Of a DNA stretch of 64,000 nt, positions 30,679 through 40,202 are shown one piece after another. Origin of the DNA: JAVBLD01 sp031553705 (GTDB lineage: Bacteria; Bacteroidota; Bacteroidia; Bacteroidales; Marinifilaceae); contig JAVBLD010000029.1 in NCBI GenBank assembly GCA_031553705.1, forward strand, positions 23,405 to 87,404. The letters run 5' to 3'. Made by a program: the position numbers and the translations under genes. The notes under the pieces were generated by a model. It was not told the DNA's origin. It did no database searches and was given only the letters and a program-made list of their open reading frames with translations. The first letter of the stretch is position 1; each line of letters opens with the position of its first letter.

Positions 30679-32250
30679 TCAGATAGGATAACATTTAATT
30701 TTATGGGATATGACAGCATCCTTCCTGAGGGTTATTTCCTGTTCGAGACAATAATACATCCTGTTCCTTATCTCGACATACCCGGCAAATAAGGCGCTTA
30801 AGTCCGCAAGGTTACCGGTCAGGGTAGTGAGGTTAATTTCATACTCTACCAACACGCCTAGCAATTCTTTGCATCTCTTCTGATGAAACCGTTCAAACAA
30901 ACCGGTATAACCGTCGACATTCGCCCAAAGCAGCGACATTTTGTTTGTGGCGAAGCTGATCGGTTCTCCGGAGGCAACCGGATAGTTGAAATATACCTTT
31001 GTCCCTGGAGAGGGTGTCCGGACCACACCGCGATATACGGCAAGCCTAAAATCCGTTTCGATGCGTTCCTTATAATCATCATTATTTTCATAAGCGGCGC
31101 TGACGGCAGAGGCCTGGTAATATCCGGTATAATATCCCTCTCCTGCCGGAAAAGTCCGAACCTGTTCGGTACAGATCTCCGTCCCGATCGTATTCGAGAT
31201 ACATTCAACCTGGTCGGCGTTTTCTTCATCTCCTAAAACAACCTCCAGGCTTTTATCTTCATAGTACTTTTTCAGGAACGTATCGGGGTTATCTTTATCT
31301 TTATAGATAAAACCCCGTTTCCGGTCCTCCTCAGCGATAATGTGTTTTTGCAAGGAATCAAGCGCCGGCAGGGGTACAATCGTTTTAGCCTTCAGGTAAG
31401 AGATTAGGGATACCGTTTTACTGTTTTCATTCACAATAAAGCGACAACCACATTTGTTCTCAACATCTGCAAGAAATGCCAAGGTCGTGATCACTGGCAT
31501 AAAATTTTTATACTTGAATGAGGTTTCATTATTGACAGCCGGAATCAACGGATTACACCGGCTGATAAAAATAATATCGTTAAACTCCTGATCCTGGGTA
31601 AGGTCATTCCGGGTGATGTTATATCCCAAGGCAGTTATAACCTTTTCGATCAAAACACCATACCGTAAAAAAGGTATAAATAAAAAATTCTTCCCGTCAA
31701 TGCTTTTATGAAATTTCGCATACAGAAGGTCATAACCAACTGGGAGATGGTTATAAAACGACCGGTACAGGTTACTATAAATATTCTCAACAAACGGATC
31801 ATGTACCGGACATACGACATAGTTGTACTGTTGTGACAGGCTTTCGGTAAAAGCGGTAAGCATCGCGTCGGTTGTCGCAAATGTCTCCCCTCCAAGATCC
31901 AGCTCATTCAGTTTTGTATTGTTCGCTTTTCCCCAGAATGAATGCTTAGAGGTCGAAAAAAACGATTCGACATCTTTCTCATTTACATCTGTAACCACGT
32001 TGCGACCTTCAAGGATATGAAAAGGTCCCCAGAAAATCGCACCGGGTAACTCATTCAAATAGCGGGTTTCATCTGTGTTGAACCTCTCCCGGTTACCGTA
32101 GATATGCCGGTTAGCCGGGAGGTTTAGCGTAAGCGGATAAGTTGTATCTTCGTTTTTATCGTTAAAGAACGGGCTGAAAAGTTTTAAAACGATCTCCGCA
32201 TCGCGGGGTATTGCAGCCTCTTTATTGTCGATTTGTACCCTTAAGCTCAT
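30679..32250 (-). CDS. Tail protein, probable distal-tail/baseplate component
   Basis: 523 residues. It begins MSLRVQIDNKEAAIPRDAEI and includes YPLTLNLPANRHIYGNRERF. Its start overlaps the tape-measure stop by 4 bp (ATGA), showing translational coupling. Genes directly after the tape measure in siphophages encode distal-tail and tail-associated proteins, so this role is inferred from position. I recognise no enzymatic motif. Confidence 0.65.
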   Translation of the reverse strand: MSLRVQIDNKEAAIPRDAEIVLKLFSPFFNDKNEDTTYPLTLNLPANRHIYGNRERFNTDETRYLNELPGAIFWGPFHILEGRNVVTDVNEKDVESFFSTSKHSFWGKANNTKLNELDLGGETFATTDAMLTAFTESLSQQYNYVVCPVHDPFVENIYSNLYRSFYNHLPVGYDLLYAKFHKSIDGKNFLFIPFLRYGVLIEKVITALGYNITRNDLTQDQEFNDIIFISRCNPLIPAVNNETSFKYKNFMPVITTLAFLADVENKCGCRFIVNENSKTVSLISYLKAKTIVPLPALDSLQKHIIAEEDRKRGFIYKDKDNPDTFLKKYYEDKSLEVVLGDEENADQVECISNTIGTEICTEQVRTFPAGEGYYTGYYQASAVSAAYENNDDYKERIETDFRLAVYRGVVRTPSPGTKVYFNYPVASGEPISFATNKMSLLWANVDGYTGLFERFHQKRCKELLGVLVEYEINLTTLTGNLADLSALFAGYVEIRNRMYYCLEQEITLRKDAVISHKIKCYPI

Positions 32251-35200
32251 CTGTTAAAAGTCGTTTGCTGTTCGTATTGTTGTGCCTTTTTCATCTTCTC
32301 ATCGATACCTCCGCGGCCGTACCATGGAATCTCAAATCTCTTTTCGATTAGAAGTTGCATCATCCGGATGTTTTCCCGAAGCAGTTGCTTCATCTCCGGA
32401 TCAGATCCCGGGGTGGAATAAACTGGCGGAAGGGTTTCGGTCCTTACTGTCGTGACGCCTCCCCCGGTAGCACGTCCGGGAGTGAAAACGGTCATATAGC
32501 GGGTAAGGTCAAGACGGTTAATTGTCCCGTTTTTTTGTGCAGCATCAATCACGTCGAGTACCGGTGCAACAGTCGGATTGGAAACCGCTTCATTGCTGGC
32601 GACAAATTCACTTCCGTCTTCGCCGGTAATGATGGTCGGCTGATCGACATACCCACGGAGATACGGATCATTTTTTGCCCGGAAGCGCTTTCCATCCTGT
32701 TGCCGTACTACATTAAGATAACCACCGTCTTCGGCTCCCGGCAGCGGTTGAGCCGCAACCATGGCAATCTGGGCGGCGCCTAAACCAGCTGCAACGGCTG
32801 TTAAGGCGATGGTAGCAGCTCCCCAGTCCATTTTTGGCACATCGGCCCAGATTTTCATAATTGCCAGGGCGGTGTTGGTGATAATATTTACAATAGCCAT
32901 CGCCCGTTGGCGTTTCGCCTGCTTAAGCTCTATCTCGGCCCGTTTGGCATCCAGTTCGGCATCCAATTGAGCAAGGCGGGCGGTATATTTCTCCTGGCTG
33001 ATCTGACCGGATTCCAGCTGACTGTTTAAAGCAGCTTTCTTTTTAGTCGTGTTGCGCTCAAAATCCTTTAGTTGCCGTTTCTCGGATGCGGACATATAGT
33101 CGTTAAGCGTTCCCCATACCTGCATGATGGCGCCGACAGCCAGCTGCATATCTTCAATCTTAACCTTTCCGGTATCCAGGTTGGCAAACAACTCCTCCCA
33201 CTTCGCCGGCGTCATACCCAGAACATCGACATCCGAAGCCCGCGCTTTGGGGGCGTCCGGGGTTGAAGTGTCGGACTTGTCCGCGTCATCCGCTTTCAGT
33301 TTCGAAAGTGCCTCCCGGGCCTTCAGGATTTCAGCCTCAAATTTTTTCTTTTCTTCCGGTGTAAAGATCTTATCGGAAAAGTCTACCCCGTTCAGGTCCG
33401 CCTCCCGGAGCATCTCCTGCATGATCCGGATAACCTGTTCCGTATATTTAATGGTCAGCTGGCGTTCCTCCTCCTGGTGTTTCTCTTTTAGCTTTTTGCG
33501 ATCTTCGGCTGTAAGCCCCTCCTGGGTGAGTTCCTGGTTATTCTTTATCCGTAGTTCGGCAAGCTCCTTTTCGTAGTCCGCCCGGATATCTTTTAACTCC
33601 TTATCCCGGGCCTGGGCGAGCTGCTGAAACTTTTGATTCTTTTGCTCTTCCAGTTCCTTTTCGGCGTCGGTTGTTATCTTTAGGATCTTAGCCTGGTGTT
33701 CCTTTTGCAGAGCCTCAAGGGCTTCAAGTTTTTCACCCGTCAAATTCTCCTCCTTCGCTCCAAACAGACCGGCCTTCTTTAGCCGTTCCTGATAGAGGAT
33801 ATCTTCCTGTTCCAATAGAGATTTTGCATTAAAGAGTATCTCTTCCCGGTACTTTTTTTGTTCTTCCAAACGCTTTTGCTGCTCTTTGATTAAGGCCTCC
33901 GTATCATCCTTACCGGTATAGGTGCTATTAGGCGTATTATTTCCACCCGGAGGAGTGGTTGTCGTAGCCGGATCGGGTGATGTATCTTTTTTATCTTCGC
34001 CCAGCAGAGGTTTAAATTCGTCATCAATGGCTTTTAACTCTTTTCGCATTTCAAGAAGGGGATATGCGTAACCTCCCCAGAGATCAGCGAAAAAGTCTTT
34101 ATATTTAAGGCCAAACCGGTCGAACAGAGTATCTAAATCTCCGAGGACATCCTTGCTTTCATCGACTATCTTTTTTACTCCGGCTGTAATATTCCCGGCA
34201 ATTTCATCGCCGATTTTTACCCCTTTTTCGTCCTTGGCTTTGGCAAGACGTTCACGCAGAATGGATAATCCTCTAACCTGTTTTTCTATATATTTTTTTG
34301 AGATCTCAGAAGCTTTCTCTTCCTTCATTTTAAGCGCCAGATTTCGAGCAAGGGCCTCATTAACGGCATCCTGAGCCTCCTTAATATTGATCAGGTTACC
34401 ATGTTCATCGATCATTCCCTGAAGGTATGGTCCATACTTTTCCTGCAGCATCGCAATAACCTTCGCCCGTTCCTTTGTCCCCTCGTTTGTCTTTTTATAG
34501 GCCTCAAAGAGACGGTTAGCAGACGCCTGTTCAGCTTCTATTTCGACTCTAGCTTCCTGAGCCGACTTTTTAGCCGCATTCATATTTTTTACAAAATCGA
34601 TCAAAAGACCGGTGGCCAAGGTGATCCCGACGGCAATCACTCCCCATGGTGTTTTGGCCAGGGCGGCGTTGGAGGCTTTTGTTGCTGCAATCTTTTGCTG
34701 AATAGCGACAATATGCCGTTTTTCCTGCATTGTAGCCGTACCGGTCATTGCTGCCTGTACCTTCAATGCAGCAATCTGGGACTGCATACTTAAGATCTTA
34801 GCCCGGCCCTGGAAGACAGATTCCCTTCCGACCGCATTCCGTAATACCTCATATCCATGCAAAAGTTTTTCTTTAGCAGCCAGGGCGGTAAGTGTCAAGA
34901 TCAGTGTACTAAGGGTCCAGCCATATTTGTTAGCAACATCCAGCAAGGCGGAGGTTACCTTTAGCATAGATATCCCGCCACGGGTCAACAACCCGATACC
35001 AGGCGTCAGTTTTTCGCCAATCTCAATACGTAGTTTTTCAAGCTGGTTAAGGTATTGCTGCGTTTTTACCTTGTTGGTGTCGGTATTGGTAGCCGCCTGT
35101 GTTATCGCGGTATTTGTACCGGTTACCGCTTCCGTATACTGTTTTAGGTCACCCCGGGAAGCAACCAGGATTTCAACCATTTTGGAGTGGGCCTTTTCAA

Positions 35201-36359
35201 AAATGTCAATGGCCGACTCTCCCTTGTCAAATCGGTATGCCAGTTCATCCAGGGCAACATTTACATCAAAGACACCATTCCGGTACCCGATCTGATGTTG
35301 CTTCATTGTAAGCAAAACCTTATCCAACGAGTTACCGGCAACGGCAGCCTCCGAATACTTTGGAGCGACGGTTTCAATAAGACCAACAAGCTGTTCAAAC
35401 TGCAATCCCATCAGGTTAGCCGTTGTTCCCGACTTTTCAATTGCGTCAGTCAGGTATGCAATATCACCGGCGCCCTCCTGTGAACCAGCCGCCAATACAT
35501 TTATATACCGGCGGGCGTCGGCCGCGCTGGCGTTAAACTGACTTAAAGACATTGTCAAAGCGGCGGCAGCAGGCTTCAGGTCCATCTTTGCCGCTTCGGA
35601 AAGGATAATCGCTTCGGTGGTAACGGAATGCAATGCCTCTTTATTCTTAAGCAACTCAGGCCGCTGACTACCGATCATCGTATAGGCGTCGATGATGGCG
35701 GTCGCTCCCTGGCGTACCTTGATCCCTCCTTCCAGTGTGGCCGTGGATGTATCCTTAGCCATATCTTTTAGATATTCCAGTTCGTCGCCTACCAATCCGG
35801 TAAGGGAAGAGAGGTTTTGATAACCGTCCTCAAAGTTGTTAAAGGATTGCAGCGATTTTCGGCCTTCCATCTGAAGCTTAAACAGGAGCGTCGCCGTTGC
35901 TCCAAGTAATAAATTATGTTTGTTTAGGATGTTACTACTTTTGGTAAGTGCAGAATCGGTTCCGGAGATCTCCTTACGGGTTTGCTGGTACTGTGATACA
36001 AGCTTCTTTTTTGTATCGACCAGTATTTGCCACTCTTCCGAATACTTCTTTACCTTTTTCCCATTCAGCCGGCTATCGACGGAAGACATTGCGCTCCGGA
36101 GTTCGGTCAACGTAGCCCCGGAAAGATTTTTCAATACCTTGGTAACATCGACACTCTCCTTCCGGAGGAGCTTCATCCGGTTGTTTAGTTTTTCAAGTTC
36201 CCATTCCGCCTCTGCGACCTTGCCGGCGTCGTTTGCTTCAAAAGCCTTCGCCAAAGCCATTTTCATTGAAGCGGCTTGTTTGGTAAGATCTTTAAGCTGG
36301 TCGGAAGCCTGGCGGCCATCCAGTAGGACTTCTATTTTTGTTTGCTCCGTAGATGCCAT
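32247..36359 (-). CDS. Tail tape measure protein
   Basis: 1370 residues, the longest helical protein in the late region. The N-terminal coiled coil (about 1-130) leads to the TMP core (about 130-420; LEYLKDMAKDTSTATLEGGI), a hydrophobic segment (about 455-600) and a long K/E/Q-rich coiled coil (about 830-1010). A second hydrophobic patch (MAIVNIITNTALAIMKIW) and a GEDGSEFVASNEAVSNP motif seen in many tape measures follow. It sets tail length and helps DNA entry. An intrinsic terminator lies just upstream, so it needs its own promoter or read-through. Confidence 0.88.
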   Translation of the reverse strand: MASTEQTKIEVLLDGRQASDQLKDLTKQAASMKMALAKAFEANDAGKVAEAEWELEKLNNRMKLLRKESVDVTKVLKNLSGATLTELRSAMSSVDSRLNGKKVKKYSEEWQILVDTKKKLVSQYQQTRKEISGTDSALTKSSNILNKHNLLLGATATLLFKLQMEGRKSLQSFNNFEDGYQNLSSLTGLVGDELEYLKDMAKDTSTATLEGGIKVRQGATAIIDAYTMIGSQRPELLKNKEALHSVTTEAIILSEAAKMDLKPAAAALTMSLSQFNASAADARRYINVLAAGSQEGAGDIAYLTDAIEKSGTTANLMGLQFEQLVGLIETVAPKYSEAAVAGNSLDKVLLTMKQHQIGYRNGVFDVNVALDELAYRFDKGESAIDIFEKAHSKMVEILVASRGDLKQYTEAVTGTNTAITQAATNTDTNKVKTQQYLNQLEKLRIEIGEKLTPGIGLLTRGGISMLKVTSALLDVANKYGWTLSTLILTLTALAAKEKLLHGYEVLRNAVGRESVFQGRAKILSMQSQIAALKVQAAMTGTATMQEKRHIVAIQQKIAATKASNAALAKTPWGVIAVGITLATGLLIDFVKNMNAAKKSAQEARVEIEAEQASANRLFEAYKKTNEGTKERAKVIAMLQEKYGPYLQGMIDEHGNLINIKEAQDAVNEALARNLALKMKEEKASEISKKYIEKQVRGLSILRERLAKAKDEKGVKIGDEIAGNITAGVKKIVDESKDVLGDLDTLFDRFGLKYKDFFADLWGGYAYPLLEMRKELKAIDDEFKPLLGEDKKDTSPDPATTTTPPGGNNTPNSTYTGKDDTEALIKEQQKRLEEQKKYREEILFNAKSLLEQEDILYQERLKKAGLFGAKEENLTGEKLEALEALQKEHQAKILKITTDAEKELEEQKNQKFQQLAQARDKELKDIRADYEKELAELRIKNNQELTQEGLTAEDRKKLKEKHQEEERQLTIKYTEQVIRIMQEMLREADLNGVDFSDKIFTPEEKKKFEAEILKAREALSKLKADDADKSDTSTPDAPKARASDVDVLGMTPAKWEELFANLDTGKVKIEDMQLAVGAIMQVWGTLNDYMSASEKRQLKDFERNTTKKKAALNSQLESGQISQEKYTARLAQLDAELDAKRAEIELKQAKRQRAMAIVNIITNTALAIMKIWADVPKMDWGAATIALTAVAAGLGAAQIAMVAAQPLPGAEDGGYLNVVRQQDGKRFRAKNDPYLRGYVDQPTIITGEDGSEFVASNEAVSNPTVAPVLDVIDAAQKNGTINRLDLTRYMTVFTPGRATGGGVTTVRTETLPPVYSTPGSDPEMKQLLRENIRMMQLLIEKRFEIPWYGRGGIDEKMKKAQQYEQQTTFNR

Positions 36360-36405
36360 TGCTTTTTTGAAGCAAGTTACAACCTGAAGGGACCGGCAGA
36401 AAGGA

Positions 36406-36432
36406 CAAAAAAACCCGGAATAAATCCGGGTT
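36406..36432 (-). terminator. Intrinsic terminator ending the HTH cargo module
   Basis: Eight-bp arms (AACCCGGA 36412-36419, TCCGGGTT 36425-36432), loop ATAAA, followed on the minus strand by seven Ts. It lies between the 58-residue membrane protein and the tape measure gene. Confidence 0.85.
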
Positions 36433-36452
36433 CAGTTATAATTTGCTGCAAA

Positions 36453-36629
36453 TTATCCTATTATCCACCTTAAAAGCCGGTAAAGGCAATACAGGCCAAA
36501 ACACCATAAGACGATGTAGAGAAAGACCAGGATTCCCCCTTCCGTCAAATTGATCAAGGCGGCAATCCCAAAGCTACAAATCAAAATGATCATGACTTGC
36601 AGCAACCCTTTTTTAGTGTCAGGTTTCAT
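36453..36629 (-). CDS. Small two-helix membrane protein
   Basis: 58 residues. It opens MKPDTKKGLLQVMIILICSF, and the second hydrophobic stretch is GILVFLYIVLWCFGLYCL, ending RWIIG. Start ATG is 3 nt downstream of the HTH gene stop, so the two are coupled. It is the last gene of a module with its own promoter and terminator. Small membrane proteins in such positions can act in superinfection exclusion, but that is inference. Confidence 0.6.
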   Translation of the reverse strand: MKPDTKKGLLQVMIILICSFGIAALINLTEGGILVFLYIVLWCFGLYCLYRLLRWIIG

Positions 36630-36631
36630 CG

Positions 36632-37099
36632 CTATATACTTTGTAAATCAAAGGCCTTGAAAAAATAGTAGAACAAAGCCTTATGAATCTTTGTCAAACC
36701 GCGCTGGTTTAAAATCCGGTGCAGGTTGGCGTTATCAATGTTAACGCTTTTGGCCAGGTCGTTATCCGTCAGCCCAAATTTTTCCTGTTGGTCCTTGATC
36801 CATTCAACGGTTACCTCCGGCATACTATCCGGTGTATAGGGGATGGCGCCTATATTCAATTTTGTACCTTCCGGAAGTATGCCGTCAAACACACCTTTAG
36901 CCCTCTCACGTAACTCTTTAGCGGTAAGATATTGCTGTGCGTCGTTCTCTTTTTGCGCCACCTTTACCGTCACCGTGTTACCTTCATACCTCACAATACT
37001 GATATAGATACGTGCGTATCTTTTGTACTGCATGTCAGACGTTTTAAGCAACTCTTTTTGCTTTTCCGTCAAAAACGGGAGTAATTCAATTCCTTTCAT
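36632..37099 (-). CDS. HTH-domain regulator within the late region
   Basis: 155 residues. The C-terminal about 55 residues form a helix-turn-helix (FGLTDNDLAKSVNIDNANLH followed by RILNQRGLTK), similar to XRE/Cro folds. The N-terminal domain is unrecognised. It is the second gene of a three-gene module whose promoter contains a 15-bp palindrome, so autoregulation is plausible. It is not the lysogeny repressor, which is at 61.6 kb. Confidence 0.65.
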   Translation of the reverse strand: MKGIELLPFLTEKQKELLKTSDMQYKRYARIYISIVRYEGNTVTVKVAQKENDAQQYLTAKELRERAKGVFDGILPEGTKLNIGAIPYTPDSMPEVTVEWIKDQQEKFGLTDNDLAKSVNIDNANLHRILNQRGLTKIHKALFYYFFKAFDLQSI

Positions 37100-37149
37100 A
37101 TCATCATTTTTTTAAATGGGGGAGGGAGCTCCCTCCCCCTGTTCTAAAT

Positions 37150-37482
37150 TTACAGCCGGATTTCCTGCTGCCTGGTCAACCAGAATATTGCCAGTTGACC
37201 ATTTTGTTTGCCGAACTCGATCGCTTCGTTGAGCTGGTCATCGGGGAAGATCTTTACCGAATCGTAGTAAAAAACTTCGGAATCAGCATCAAACCAACCT
37301 CCGATTACCCTGTCATGTGATAAGGCGTGCTCTATGCAACGTTTCAGGCCGTCATTGTTATGACTGTTTTGTGTTTCTGCGTAAGCGACTGCGATACCTT
37401 TTGTGACAGGAGACAAGCTCTCTAACTCAACCGTAAACCCATCTTTGCGGGTTTCGGCAAACTTCAAAATTTCATAGAACAT
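37150..37482 (-). CDS. Cargo-module protein, unknown
   Basis: 110 residues from ATG 37482 (MFYEILKFAETRKDGFTVEL). A longer frame to TTG 37554 runs through the promoter and was rejected. The protein looks like a small alpha/beta domain (GGWFDADSEVFYYDSVKIFP, AIFWLTRQQEIRL). It is the first gene after a well-defined promoter and precedes the HTH gene by 50 bp. No family recognised. Confidence 0.6.
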   Translation of the reverse strand: MFYEILKFAETRKDGFTVELESLSPVTKGIAVAYAETQNSHNNDGLKRCIEHALSHDRVIGGWFDADSEVFYYDSVKIFPDDQLNEAIEFGKQNGQLAIFWLTRQQEIRL

Positions 37483-37524
37483 AAACTTGATTTTTATACT
37501 GGGGGTCGCCCAGTGGTTATGATA

Positions 37525-37555
37525 CAAAGATATAAATAATTGTTCATTGAACAAA
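37525..37555 (-). promoter_or_regulatory. Promoter with overlapping palindromic operator
   Basis: On the minus strand, a -33 TTTG (37552-37555) and a -7 TATCTTTG (37525-37532) with a 19-bp spacer, an excellent Bacteroidetes promoter. A 15-bp perfect palindrome TTGTTCAnTGAACAA (37540-37554) overlaps the -33 element. A leader hairpin (ACTGGG/CCCAGT) follows before ATG 37482. Confidence 0.75.
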
Positions 37556-37594
37556 TATTTTTACGATATTTTTTCAAAAAAATAGTGATTTCCT

Positions 37595-38128
37595 TTATTT
37601 TTTCCATTGGTCCGGCTTCCAGGTCTTATGGTTGCTGGTCCACCGGCCCGGCAAAGCACGGCGGCGGGTATAGTTTCGGGCGTTCCGGATGGCTTGTTTA
37701 TCGGCATACATAAAGCCTTTTGTCGTCTTATAATTCCCGGTACCACCGTATATGCTGTCAATAATAGTATCTACCGTTGCCTTGGTATATTTTTCTTGCA
37801 TAATCTCTTTTAAACGCTGCAATTGCGCCCACCAGTACCGGGAAAGCCACTCTTTAGGCTCGCGGGGATTATCGGACTCAAATTTCTTTGATACCCCGCG
37901 GCCGACACCCATATCCACATACCGACCATACAGGTTAAATTCGAGATCCATTTTATACTGGTCACTCCCCTGCGATGATATTCTTAAGCGGCCACTTAAT
38001 AAGCTTTTACGGAGGTGTTCCGCTTCGTCTCCAAAGCCTAAAACATCCATACGTTGCAGCAATACCTTCATTGTAATATCGCTCCACGCATTTAACGACT
38101 CGGTAAAGTTAATTCCAGTCTGACTCAT
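37595..38128 (-). CDS. Head-tail joining / tail completion protein (putative)
   Basis: 177 residues. The sequence GRYVDMGVGRGVSKKFESD in the middle and a basic C-terminus (ARNYTRRRALPGRW) recall small neck or tail-completion proteins of siphophages. It overlaps the upstream gene by 20 bp. Position between connector genes and the tape measure supports a neck or tail role, but the assignment rests on context. Confidence 0.6.
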   Translation of the reverse strand: MSQTGINFTESLNAWSDITMKVLLQRMDVLGFGDEAEHLRKSLLSGRLRISSQGSDQYKMDLEFNLYGRYVDMGVGRGVSKKFESDNPREPKEWLSRYWWAQLQRLKEIMQEKYTKATVDTIIDSIYGGTGNYKTTKGFMYADKQAIRNARNYTRRRALPGRWTSNHKTWKPDQWKK

Positions 38129-38594
38129 CGTATTCCAGATTTACAGGCAGGTCAATAGTGAAGGTAAAGAAAAGCCCCGCGGTACCCCCGCAATACTCTC
38201 CCGGGATTTCATCAAACGGTATCGCGTCGGTGTTCAGGTAAGCCAGCTCTTCAATTTCCATCCGATCGCGATCCAACCGGGAGACCAGTTTCCGGTAAAT
38301 CCCGCGTACTTCGGTTAAAATACGCTGCCGTCCGTCCATATCCGGCCACTTACCCAGTTTACCAAGGAGAAAGACAACAACCGGCCGGCGTTCGAACCAT
38401 CCGCCGCCGTCACCCTCAAAAATCATTCCCTCTTGGCTGTCATCAACAGCAAAAAAACGATCTTTCCGCTTACAATTCTGGATTACTTCTTCCATCATTT
38501 GCGGGTCCGATACCCGACAAAATTCATAGTCACCAGTCGCCTTCAGGCCCTCTTTTAATGTCTGCAAATACCCGATAATATTAAACTCTTCCAT
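38109..38594 (-). CDS. Putative tail terminator/neck protein
   Basis: 161 residues from ATG 38594 (MEEFNIIGYLQTLKEGLK); a TTG at 38603 is less likely. It has an alpha/beta pattern (RPVVVFLLGKLGKWPDMDGR, LFFTFTIDLPVNLEY). Similar-sized genes at this place encode tail terminators or minor tail proteins. The start overlaps the upstream gene and the stop overlaps the downstream gene. The function is inferred from order only. Confidence 0.55.
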   Translation of the reverse strand: MEEFNIIGYLQTLKEGLKATGDYEFCRVSDPQMMEEVIQNCKRKDRFFAVDDSQEGMIFEGDGGGWFERRPVVVFLLGKLGKWPDMDGRQRILTEVRGIYRKLVSRLDRDRMEIEELAYLNTDAIPFDEIPGEYCGGTAGLFFTFTIDLPVNLEYDESDWN

Positions 38595-39360
38595 TTTTTT
38601 CAAGCTGTTCGTTTATCTCCCTGATCCGCCGTGCCTTTTCGTCCATATCGTAAAGCACCCGCCACATGTCGATATGGCTGATCTCTTTCTCTTTAGTAAT
38701 GTCATTTTCGGTGACCAGGTTATACATTGCATGTATATTGTCCCGTAACGAAACCGGTTCCGCATCCTCCGCCGTTTTCGGGAAGAGATTCGGACACTCA
38801 TTAGCGATTACATTCAGTACCGTACCAAACCACAAATAGGCGGTATAACAGATATGGAGCGGTATTTTTTCAAATTCTTTAAACGGTACCTGATCCGGAT
38901 CCCACTCCCCGGCGGGATACATCACCGCACAAAGTTTCTGCAAAAACTGACTATCCGCAGCGGGGTTTTGGAATTGATTGTAAAAGACCATAGCCGAAAT
39001 AAACTCCCCGAAAGTCGCATCAAACATCATTGTATCCCGGGCCTTCCGACCGGCAAGCTTCGGAAGTGGGTTAAAACTTACCCGCTCCTGAAGGAGAAAT
39101 TCACACCTATGGCTAAAATCGGTAATTTCGCCCTGAGTGAGCGGGAAAGCATCCTCTTTTTCTCGTTTGAACATATAGACCGGGTTATCTTCATCGCCGT
39201 CCCGGTATGGCAATATTTTTATATTAGCCAGGAACATAAAAGCCTTTAGCAGGAAAACGTTCTTTGTCAGCCCCACCAGGAATAAGGCAGAGATAAATAC
39301 AAGCTGCTTCGCTGTCAGTTCTCCCCAGCTCCTCGGGATAGTTAAATTTACAGTCCTCAT
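38581..39360 (-). CDS. Phage structural-region protein, unknown
   Basis: 259 residues, mainly helical, beginning MRTVNLTIPRSWGELTAKQL. It is preceded by a good Shine-Dalgarno (GGGAGGT) and its ATG overlaps the previous stop (ATGA at 39357-39360). The charged helical C-terminus ends INEQLEKNGRV. Genes between connector and neck are often tail-assembly factors; I cannot show this here. Late operon member. Confidence 0.6.
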   Translation of the reverse strand: MRTVNLTIPRSWGELTAKQLVFISALFLVGLTKNVFLLKAFMFLANIKILPYRDGDEDNPVYMFKREKEDAFPLTQGEITDFSHRCEFLLQERVSFNPLPKLAGRKARDTMMFDATFGEFISAMVFYNQFQNPAADSQFLQKLCAVMYPAGEWDPDQVPFKEFEKIPLHICYTAYLWFGTVLNVIANECPNLFPKTAEDAEPVSLRDNIHAMYNLVTENDITKEKEISHIDMWRVLYDMDEKARRIREINEQLEKNGRV

Positions 39361-40202
39361 ATACCTCCCATAAAAAAAATCGGTGAATCCGCAGAATTTA
39401 AACTCTCAATATTGTGCCGGATCCGGTACTCCCGACTGGATGAATAGGTCGGGTATTGCTCCGGTTCCAGGTCCATGATCGTAACCGCTTCATTCCGGAA
39501 GGCCTCAGCATCCTGGATATTATCCGTAGCGTAGTTGGCCAGGGAGATTTTCAGCATATCAATAACCTCCGCGTTTGCCGGAGTGACATCCCCGTCGCGT
39601 TGCTGTTCGACCAGTTCGGCAATAAAGGCCCGGCTTACCCATCTGCCCAGCTCATTATACATCCGGAGCAATAAGACCGGTTTTAACTTAAGAAAGTCTT
39701 TCCGGGTGCCTTCAAAACTGCATAACCGTTTTAGCTCCTTAGCCGTCATGATCAGGCAGTCGGATATAACACTATACGCCTTTGCCCCTTTCCAGTCGTC
39801 GTGATATGCCGGAGTATCTTCCAGCAGGTCCAGCATCGTTTCAACCGCTTCGTCACGTTGCGATATCGTTTCATTTGCCAACCGGTTGACGCGGTCCCGG
39901 GAGGCGGGTGTAAGATTCTGATTTGATATTATACCAAAACCGTTAGCCGTCTGGATCAGGTCCAGAAACGGGATGGCACGCTGATAAGCATCCAGGCTGA
40001 TCACTTTCCGACACAAATCCAGCAGCTCTTTATGTTCCGGATCTTCATATTCCTGTTCCAATCTGGCATATAGAGCACTACCCAGGTATTCATTCCTTAG
40101 CCACCTTTCAGCGTCTTCGACATATGTCTCCATATCATTCCAGTCGCCGGAGGCGGCTGTCGGAACACATTTTATAAATTGCTCTCTACTCTTCAGTAAC
40201 AT
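39357..40202 (-). CDS. Head-tail connector-like protein (DUF6712-like)
   Basis: 281 residues, all-helical, with WLRNEYLGSALYARLEQEYE in the N-terminal third and a C-terminal YRIRHNIESLNSADSPIFFM. It resembles a family common next to portal genes in Bacteroides prophages. It starts inside the last codons of the portal gene (17-bp overlap) and ends with an ATGA overlap. An adaptor role beneath the portal is inferred. Confidence 0.6.
   Translation of the reverse strand: MLLKSREQFIKCVPTAASGDWNDMETYVEDAERWLRNEYLGSALYARLEQEYEDPEHKELLDLCRKVISLDAYQRAIPFLDLIQTANGFGIISNQNLTPASRDRVNRLANETISQRDEAVETMLDLLEDTPAYHDDWKGAKAYSVISDCLIMTAKELKRLCSFEGTRKDFLKLKPVLLLRMYNELGRWVSRAFIAELVEQQRDGDVTPANAEVIDMLKISLANYATDNIQDAEAFRNEAVTIMDLEPEQYPTYSSSREYRIRHNIESLNSADSPIFFMGGI

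Noticed and set aside
37483..37554. N-terminal extension of the 110-residue cargo gene from TTG 37554
   Set aside because: The extension is encoded by the promoter and operator sequence; the transcript would start within it.
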